11,354 bases of DNA from Bacteroidales bacterium (GTDB lineage: Bacteria; Bacteroidota; Bacteroidia; Bacteroidales; P3), in contig JAGCLI010000042.1 in assembly GCA_017647065.1 (NCBI GenBank), positions 1-11,354 of the forward strand. Reading direction: 5' to 3'. Under the pieces are notes generated by a model. The model saw only the letters and a program-made list of their open reading frames with translations, made no database searches and had not been told where the DNA came from. This document shows, piece after piece, positions 7,156 to 11,354 of the stretch; the first letter of the stretch is position 1; the number at the start of each line of letters is the position of its first letter. A program made the translations under genes and the position numbers.

Positions 7156-8962
7156 TATGCAAGTATGCGAATACCTTTTCGGCTTTGGATTTTCCTATAC
7201 ATTTCTCTATTTCTGAAAGCGGTGTTTCAGAGAGTTGCTTCACACTTTTAAAGCGTAAAAGTAAGTCTATTGCAGTTTTTTCTCCTATTCCGGGTATTTG
7301 AGTAAGCACTGTATGGAATGTTTCTTTGCTGTTTTTGTTTCTGTGATGCGTTATGCCAAAACGGTGTGCTTCATCTCTAATGTGTTGAATGGTTTTCAGG
7401 CTATTGCTCCTTTTATCAAGACATAAAGGATAAGGATTGCCTGGATAGTAAATTTCTTCTAAGCGTTCGGCTATTGAGATAATAGGTATTTGTTCATCAA
7501 CGCCTAATTCACTTAACGCTTCTACTGCTACAGCAAGTTGTCCTTTTCCTCCGTCAATGACAATTAAATCAGGTAATTCTTTTTCTTCTTTAATCAATCT
7601 ACTATATCTTCTACTAACAATTTCTTTCATTGAAGAATAATCATCGGGTCCTTCAACTGTTTTGATATTAAAGTGTCTGTATTCTTTTGGTGAGGGTTTT
7701 CCGTTACGAAAGACAACACAGGCTGCAACTGCACTACAACCTTGAATATTGGAATTATCAAAACATTCCATATAATAAGGAGGTTTTGGAAGATTTAGGT
7801 CTTTTTGTATCTGCAAAACAAGGTTTTTACTCCATCTTTCAGGGTCTAAAATTGAATCTCTCTTAATTTTATCACTTTTTGCAAAGATTGCATTTTTTTG
7901 ACAAAGGTCTAAGAGTTTTTTCTTGTCATTTGTATCGGCCAAAGTTTGCTTTACGTAATCTTCTGGTAAAGGAAGGATTTGCGGAACAATAATTTGTTCG
8001 CTATCCCAAGTAAGTTCTGTACGTAATTGTATGATTGAGGTTGTGAAAATATCTATAATTTCTTGTTCTATTTGCACTTTAACTTCCTTAGATATAGAAG
8101 AAATTAAACGACCGTTTACTACCTTCATCGCATTGACTATAAGGCCTTCGTGAATTGGCTCATAGGTAAAAATTTCTGCATTAAGAAAAGAATTAGTTAC
8201 TATTGAGGTTTTCGCAGCGTAAGCATCTAATAGCTGTATCTTTTCTTTAATGATTTGAGCCTTTTCAAATTCAAGTTTTTTTGCGTAATCCATCATTTGA
8301 TTTTTCAAATCTTTTTTCAATTGATGAAAGTCCCCTCTCAATACTTTTTTGATATCGTTTATGATTTCTCTATACTCTTGCTTTGAAACACAGGCCTCGC
8401 AAGGTGCAGAACAAAGTTTTATTTGCTTATTTAAACAAGAACGATATTTATTCTTTAATACATTTGCTTCCGTCATTGGAAGGTTGCATCGACGATAAGG
8501 ATAAAGTTTACTTATTAGGTCTTGAAGTTCTTTTAATAGTTTTCCGTTTGGATAAGGTCCAAAATACAAAGAGCCGTCTTTTAATCGTTTGCGTGTTGTG
8601 AATATTCTTGGGTATTCTTCGTTGCTTATACAAAACCAAGGATAAGTTTTGTCGTCTTTTAACAATATATTATACCTTGGTTTGTATTGCTTTATGAAAT
8701 TGTTTTCTAATAATAGGGCTTCGGTTTCGTTTTCTACTACGACTAATTTTATATCGTGAATTTTTTTTACTAATAATCTTGTTTTGGGTGAATGAGATAA
8801 ATCATTCTTAAAATAGGATTGAACACGATTCCTTAAATTTTTGGCTTTGCCTACATAGATTATTGTACCGTTTTTATCTAAAAAACGATAAACCCCTGCC
8901 GAAGTTGGCAGGGATTTAAGTATTGTTTCTATTTGTTTTTGTTCTGCTATATCAGATGACAC
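7151..8962 (-). CDS. uvrC: UvrABC system subunit C (excinuclease)
   Basis: UvrC makes the two incisions around a DNA lesion after UvrA/UvrB have marked it. All parts are present in this 603-residue protein. The GIY-YIG nuclease at about 20-100 has GVY (23-25), YVG (36-38), Arg44 in KNLRNR and Glu81. A cysteine cluster with CSAPCEAC lies at 184-191. The UVR domain that contacts UvrB is at about 213-247. The RNase H-like second nuclease at about 395-545 has ECFDNSN with D402, EGPDDYSSM (437-445), VIDGGKGQL with D470, and GITHH (536-540). Tandem helix-hairpin-helix DNA binding is at the end, QIPGIGEKTA (555-564) and the following repeat. Length is normal. The start is GTG at 8962-8960, directly after the TAA of gldH with no spacer; no suitable ATG exists before the GIY-YIG domain. 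This suggests translational coupling to gldH. Confidence 0.98.
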   Translation of the reverse strand: MSSDIAEQKQIETILKSLPTSAGVYRFLDKNGTIIYVGKAKNLRNRVQSYFKNDLSHSPKTRLLVKKIHDIKLVVVENETEALLLENNFIKQYKPRYNILLKDDKTYPWFCISNEEYPRIFTTRKRLKDGSLYFGPYPNGKLLKELQDLISKLYPYRRCNLPMTEANVLKNKYRSCLNKQIKLCSAPCEACVSKQEYREIINDIKKVLRGDFHQLKKDLKNQMMDYAKKLEFEKAQIIKEKIQLLDAYAAKTSIVTNSFLNAEIFTYEPIHEGLIVNAMKVVNGRLISSISKEVKVQIEQEIIDIFTTSIIQLRTELTWDSEQIIVPQILPLPEDYVKQTLADTNDKKKLLDLCQKNAIFAKSDKIKRDSILDPERWSKNLVLQIQKDLNLPKPPYYMECFDNSNIQGCSAVAACVVFRNGKPSPKEYRHFNIKTVEGPDDYSSMKEIVSRRYSRLIKEEKELPDLIVIDGGKGQLAVAVEALSELGVDEQIPIISIAERLEEIYYPGNPYPLCLDKRSNSLKTIQHIRDEAHRFGITHHRNKNSKETFHTVLTQIPGIGEKTAIDLLLRFKSVKQLSETPLSEIEKCIGKSKAEKVFAYLHK

Positions 8963-9457
8963 TTATCTATCTAAGTCTGATTTATTTATTTCTATACCAA
9001 CTTCCATTATTCCTTGTAATTGGTATTTTTGTCCCATGTTTACAAGTTCTATTTTGTATAGTCCGCGTTCTATGAAAGAATAAAATGTTTTTAAATCAAC
9101 CTCTAAGTCAATAATATCTCCCATTGCTTCTCCTAACCATTCTTTTCCTTCTTTGTCTTTTAATTTTACTGTGTGTACACTTTCTCTTACAATAGAAGAA
9201 GGTGAGGTTATCTTTAATTTGAACTTTATTTCATCTTCTGTAATGTATGGAGTATGGCGAATATGAAAAGAAATATCATAAACGTCTTCATCATTCTCTA
9301 TATTGATGTTGTCAAACTCTATACTTTTTCCTTTTTCTATTCTTTCCCAAGTGTAATTAGGTAAGGTCTTAAATTCTTTATAGACCTGCGATTTATTACA
9401 CGAAGAAAAACTAAGGATAAGCGTGAAAAGAAAAACTATTCTTAGTGTTTTTTTCAT
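8963..9457 (-). CDS. gldH: GldH-family lipoprotein
   Basis: This 164-residue protein has a type II signal peptide (MKKTLRIVF, hydrophobic core to residue 17) with lipobox FSSC ending at C20. The mature region begins CNKSQVYKEFKTLPNYTWE and continues with an IRHTPYITEDEI segment, a KLKDKEGKEWLGEAMG segment (99-114) and a terminal MGQKYQLQGIMEVGIEI. This order resembles the gliding-motility lipoprotein GldH of Bacteroidetes. In Flavobacterium johnsoniae GldH is needed for gliding. Non-gliding gut Bacteroidales also carry homologs, where the role is unclear, so the name denotes the family and not proof of motility. The gene sits with zero spacing between purC (TAG|ATG) and uvrC (TAA|GTG), so it is surely co-transcribed with both. 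No other gliding or type IX secretion genes are in the window. Confidence 0.8.
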   Translation of the reverse strand: MKKTLRIVFLFTLILSFSSCNKSQVYKEFKTLPNYTWERIEKGKSIEFDNINIENDEDVYDISFHIRHTPYITEDEIKFKLKITSPSSIVRESVHTVKLKDKEGKEWLGEAMGDIIDLEVDLKTFYSFIERGLYKIELVNMGQKYQLQGIMEVGIEINKSDLDR

Positions 9458-10405
9458 CTATTTTTTGTTTAAATATTCTGAAACGTTTCTTTCAATTCTT
9501 TTTTCTAAGTCTTCATCTGTTTGTTCTGCAATGAACTTTTCGCCAATTATTTGTTCGTAAAGCTCCATGTAGCGTTGAGAAATTTGGTTTATGATTTCTT
9601 CTGTCATTTCTGGCACTTGTTGTCCTTCTTTTCCTTGAAATCCGTTTTCCATTAACCATTCTCTAACAAACTCTTTTGATAATTGTTTTTGCTTTTCGCC
9701 CTTTGCTTGTCTTTCTTCATAGCCTTCTGCGTAGAAATAGCGAGAAGAGTCTGGTGTATGTATTTCATCTATTAGTGTAATCTCTCCATTATATTTTCCA
9801 AACTCATATTTTGTATCAACAAGTATTAGTCCTCTTTGTGCGGCTATTTGAGTTCCTCTTTCAAAAAGAGCTAAGGTGTATTTTTCTAATTGTTCGTAAT
9901 CTTCCTTGCTTACAAGTCCACTTGATATTATTTCTTCTTTGCTTATGTTTTCATCGTGTCCTTCATCGGCTTTTGTGGTTGGAGTGATGATTGGTGTAGG
10001 AAATTTGTCGTTTTCTTTCATTCCTTCTGGTAATTTAACGCCACAAAGTTCTCGCATTCCTGCTTTGTATTCTCTCCACGCACTTCCTGCCAAATATCCT
10101 CTTACTACCATTTCTACTTTGAAAGGTTCGCAAAGTTTTCCCAAAGTTACCATTGCATCAGGTACTGCTATTTTCCAATTTGGCAATATATCAGAGGTTG
10201 CATCTAAGAATTTAGCCGCTATTTTATTTAAAATTTCTCCTTTAAATGGTATTCCCTTTGGCAAAACCACGTCAAAAGCTGATATTCTATCGCTAACAAC
10301 CATTGCCAATAATTGATTTTCTATGTTGTAAACATCTCTTACTTTTCCAACATAATGACTTTTTTGTCCTGCAAAATTAAAATTTGTACTAACTAATGCT
10401 TTCAT
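9458..10405 (-). CDS. purC: Phosphoribosylaminoimidazole-succinocarboxamide synthase (SAICAR synthetase)
   Basis: PurC ligates aspartate to CAIR using ATP in de novo purine synthesis (cytosol). The 315-residue protein shows the full motif set: GKVRDVY (20-26, ATP-binding region), [17 protein letters not shown] (37-53), [14 protein letters not shown] (97-110), [16 protein letters not shown] (140-155), LVDTKYEFG (195-203) and [12 protein letters not shown] (213-224). It is the long form with a C-terminal extension beyond the approximately 240-residue enterobacterial enzyme, containing [20 protein letters not shown] (242-261); this is typical of Bacteroidales and yeast-like enzymes. The ATG at 10403-10405 fits both the alignment start ([11 protein letters not shown]) and a promoter match about 22 nt upstream. 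It is first in a tight run with gldH and uvrC. The enzyme looks intact, and the call is secure. Confidence 0.98.
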   Translation of the reverse strand: MKALVSTNFNFAGQKSHYVGKVRDVYNIENQLLAMVVSDRISAFDVVLPKGIPFKGEILNKIAAKFLDATSDILPNWKIAVPDAMVTLGKLCEPFKVEMVVRGYLAGSAWREYKAGMRELCGVKLPEGMKENDKFPTPIITPTTKADEGHDENISKEEIISSGLVSKEDYEQLEKYTLALFERGTQIAAQRGLILVDTKYEFGKYNGEITLIDEIHTPDSSRYFYAEGYEERQAKGEKQKQLSKEFVREWLMENGFQGKEGQQVPEMTEEIINQISQRYMELYEQIIGEKFIAEQTDEDLEKRIERNVSEYLNKK

Positions 10406-10426
10406 CTTTTTATTCTATTTTGCTTG

Positions 10427-10457
10427 CAAAAATAAGTCTAAATTATAATAAAACAAA
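10427..10457 (-). promoter_or_regulatory. Putative Bacteroidetes promoter for purC-gldH-uvrC
   Basis: On the minus strand TTTG (10457-10454) is followed after exactly 19 nt by TATTTTTG (10434-10427). This fits the Bacteroidetes consensus TTTG-N19-21-TAnnTTTG in both sequence and spacing. Transcription would start around 10420, leaving a leader of about 15 nt before the purC ATG. It is the best promoter match in the window. Confidence 0.65.
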
Positions 10458-10466
10458 AAAAAGTGC

Positions 10467-10474
10467 TAATTTTG
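10467..10474 (+). promoter_or_regulatory. Putative -7 promoter element for mscL
   Basis: The plus strand reads TAATTTTG, an exact TAnnTTTG match, 23 nt before the mscL ATG. A start near 10481 would leave a 17-nt A-rich leader. No TTTG is seen 19-21 nt upstream. The element lies only 9 nt beyond the -33 box of the divergent purC promoter, so the two polymerase sites would overlap. Confidence 0.5.
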
Positions 10475-10497
10475 TGCAATTAAAAAAACAAAATATC

Positions 10498-10923
10498 ATG
10501 GGAGTAAAAAAAGTTATTGAAGATTTCAAAAGTTTTGCCATAAAAGGAAATATGATTGATATGGCAGTCGGTATCATCATTGGTGGTGCATTTGGTAAAA
10601 TTATTACTTCACTTGTAAATGACGTAATCATGCCTCCATTGGGAGTTTTAATAGGTGGTGTGAATTTTACCGATTTAAAAATTACATTAAAGGCAGCAGA
10701 AGGCGAAATGGCTGCAGTTACATTAAACTATGGTAACTTTTTGCAAGTTTGTTTCGACTTTTTAATTATTGCTTTTTCTATTTTCTGTTTTGTTCGTTTG
10801 TTATCAAAACTTAAAAGCAAAAAAGAGCAAGAACAAGCTCCTGCTGCGCCTCCTGCTCCAAGCAAAGAGGAAGTTTTACTTGCAGAAATCAGAGATATTT
10901 TAAAAGAACAAAACAAAAAATAA
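10498..10923 (+). CDS. mscL: Large-conductance mechanosensitive channel MscL
   Basis: MscL is a pentameric inner-membrane channel that opens under high membrane tension and releases solutes after osmotic downshock. The 141-residue protein has the conserved N-terminal amphipathic helix ([18 protein letters not shown]) and pore-lining TM1 (about 18-45: [20 protein letters not shown], then NDVIMPP). A periplasmic loop with [13 protein letters not shown] follows, then TM2 (about 79-100), a basic stretch ([13 protein letters not shown]), an Ala/Pro linker and a C-terminal helix ([15 protein letters not shown]). The open frame extends further upstream to 10396, but the ATG at 10498 matches the family start and follows the promoter match, so I use it. 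Length is close to the E. coli protein (136). The stop codon abuts the ATG of the next gene (TAA|ATG), implying co-transcription. Confidence 0.97.
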   Translation: MGVKKVIEDFKSFAIKGNMIDMAVGIIIGGAFGKIITSLVNDVIMPPLGVLIGGVNFTDLKITLKAAEGEMAAVTLNYGNFLQVCFDFLIIAFSIFCFVRLLSKLKSKKEQEQAPAAPPAPSKEEVLLAEIRDILKEQNKK

Positions 10924-11334
10924 ATGAAATCGGAAAGCATCGAAATAAAATACGAAACGCTTTCTTTTGATGAGTTAGATAATAAGGAGAAAGAGTTGAT
11001 TGAGTGTGCGAAAAAAGCCACTTACTCGGCTTATTCTCCTTATTCTTCTTTCAGTGTAGGTGCGGCTGTGCGATTGGAAAATGAAGAAATCGTAATTGGT
11101 AGCAATCAAGAAAACATTGCATATCCTTCTGGATTATGTGCAGAAAGAGTTGCTTTGTTTTCGGCTGGTACAAGAAAGGAAAAAATAACAACCTTATCTC
11201 CAAAGGAGTCTCAGGAGATTGAGCTTGCAATTTCAGAAGCTTTTAGCAAGAAATTTATTGAATCTCGCAAAAAGCAATTAAGATCTTATTTGCTAACAAG
11301 TGAATATTGGCGTGCTATATTGAATTTAAAATAG
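10924..11334 (+). pseudogene. cdd: Cytidine deaminase N-terminal part joined to an unrelated tail (probably inactive or chimeric)
   Basis: Residues 1 to about 82 match homotetrameric-type cytidine deaminase (deamination of cytidine and deoxycytidine in pyrimidine salvage). Visible motifs are YSPYSSFSVGAAV (38-48 core), SNQENIAYPSG (60-70) and the zinc/catalytic motif CAE, with C72 and proton-shuttle E74. The family then needs a PCxxC motif roughly 30 residues later for the other two zinc ligands. Here it is absent: residues about 83-136 contain no cysteine and form a Lys/Glu-rich, likely helical tail ending EYWRAILNLK that I cannot place. The other two plus-strand frames of the same DNA also lack the motif, so a simple frameshift does not explain it. 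The join lies somewhere between 11167 and 11200. Total length (136) happens to be near the family norm, which could mislead length-based annotation. Causes could be a recombination/deletion fusion or an assembly join close to the right edge. The N-terminal assignment is firm; calling it a pseudogene is inference. Confidence 0.7.
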
Positions 11335-11354
11335 ATATATTTTTTAAACTAAAA

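Noticed and set aside
7146..7162. Hairpin TTGCAT-N5-ATGCAA at the uvrC stop as a terminator
   Set aside because: The stem is only 6 bp and AT-rich, and on the transcribed sense it is followed by an A-rich, not U-rich, tract, so it does not look like an intrinsic terminator.
7004..7301. Phe-rich plus-strand open frames across the T-rich gap
   Set aside because: Their composition comes from the T-rich 21-bp repeat; they overlap the aldolase start and the uvrC end on the other strand and show no protein-like pattern.
9906..10316. 136-codon open frame on the plus strand, antisense to purC
   Set aside because: It lies wholly inside a well-conserved purC, has no family resemblance and no promoter or leader signal; it is a shadow of low-stop AT-rich coding sequence.
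10396..10497. Upstream extension of the mscL reading frame
   Set aside because: MscL proteins begin at the amphipathic helix found at the ATG at 10498; the extension would cross the divergent promoter region and has no family match.
11164..11334. Simple frameshift as the cause of the aberrant deaminase C-terminus
   Set aside because: The other two plus-strand frames hit stops quickly and contain no PCxxC motif, so restoring the frame does not recover the normal protein.
1..11354. Mobile elements, CRISPR arrays, tRNA or rRNA genes, defence systems
   Set aside because: No transposase, integrase, terminal inverted repeats, spaced palindromic repeats, cloverleaf sequence or defence-type domains were seen; the genes are mostly housekeeping.

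Overview
The window is AT-rich (about one third G+C by eye) and almost fully coding. It is best explained as a chromosomal segment of a Bacteroidales-type bacterium (phylum Bacteroidota). Three things support this: a long-form PurC with the Bacteroides-like motif set, a GldH-family lipoprotein, and intergenic gaps carrying the Bacteroidetes promoter signature (TAnnTTTG at about -7, with TTTG at about -33 at the better sites). Leaders before start codons are A-rich rather than classic Shine-Dalgarno, also as expected for this phylum. I see no tRNA, rRNA, CRISPR array, insertion sequence or phage gene.

Minus strand, read in the direction of transcription (right to left). From the divergent gap at 10406-10497 come purC, gldH and uvrC, abutting with no spacer (TAG|ATG, then TAA|GTG). 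A 74-nt T-rich gap with a degenerate 21-bp tandem repeat follows, then a threonine-aldolase-like PLP enzyme. A 51-nt gap with a promoter match precedes an unrecognised lipoprotein whose end overlaps comF. A 49-nt gap with a -7 match precedes a four-gene run: a secreted GH20 beta-hexosaminidase, a small membrane protein (TAATG overlap), an RsmI-like methyltransferase (8-nt overlap) and rarA, which runs off the left edge. No gap is longer than 100 nt.

Plus strand: mscL starts from the other side of the divergent gap and is followed directly (TAA|ATG) by a gene that begins as a normal cytidine deaminase but loses family similarity after about residue 82-92. It ends in an unrelated, cysteine-free tail that lacks the second zinc-ligand motif. 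This chimeric deaminase is the most anomalous object here, and it lies close to the right edge.

The gene set is mostly housekeeping: DNA repair and fork maintenance (uvrC, rarA), purine synthesis (purC), pyrimidine salvage (broken deaminase), osmotic protection (mscL), envelope lipoproteins and glycan degradation (GH20). I find no convincing new defence or biosynthetic system. The points worth checking are the deaminase chimera, the 21-bp repeat, the unnamed membrane protein and lipoprotein, and the divergent promoter region.
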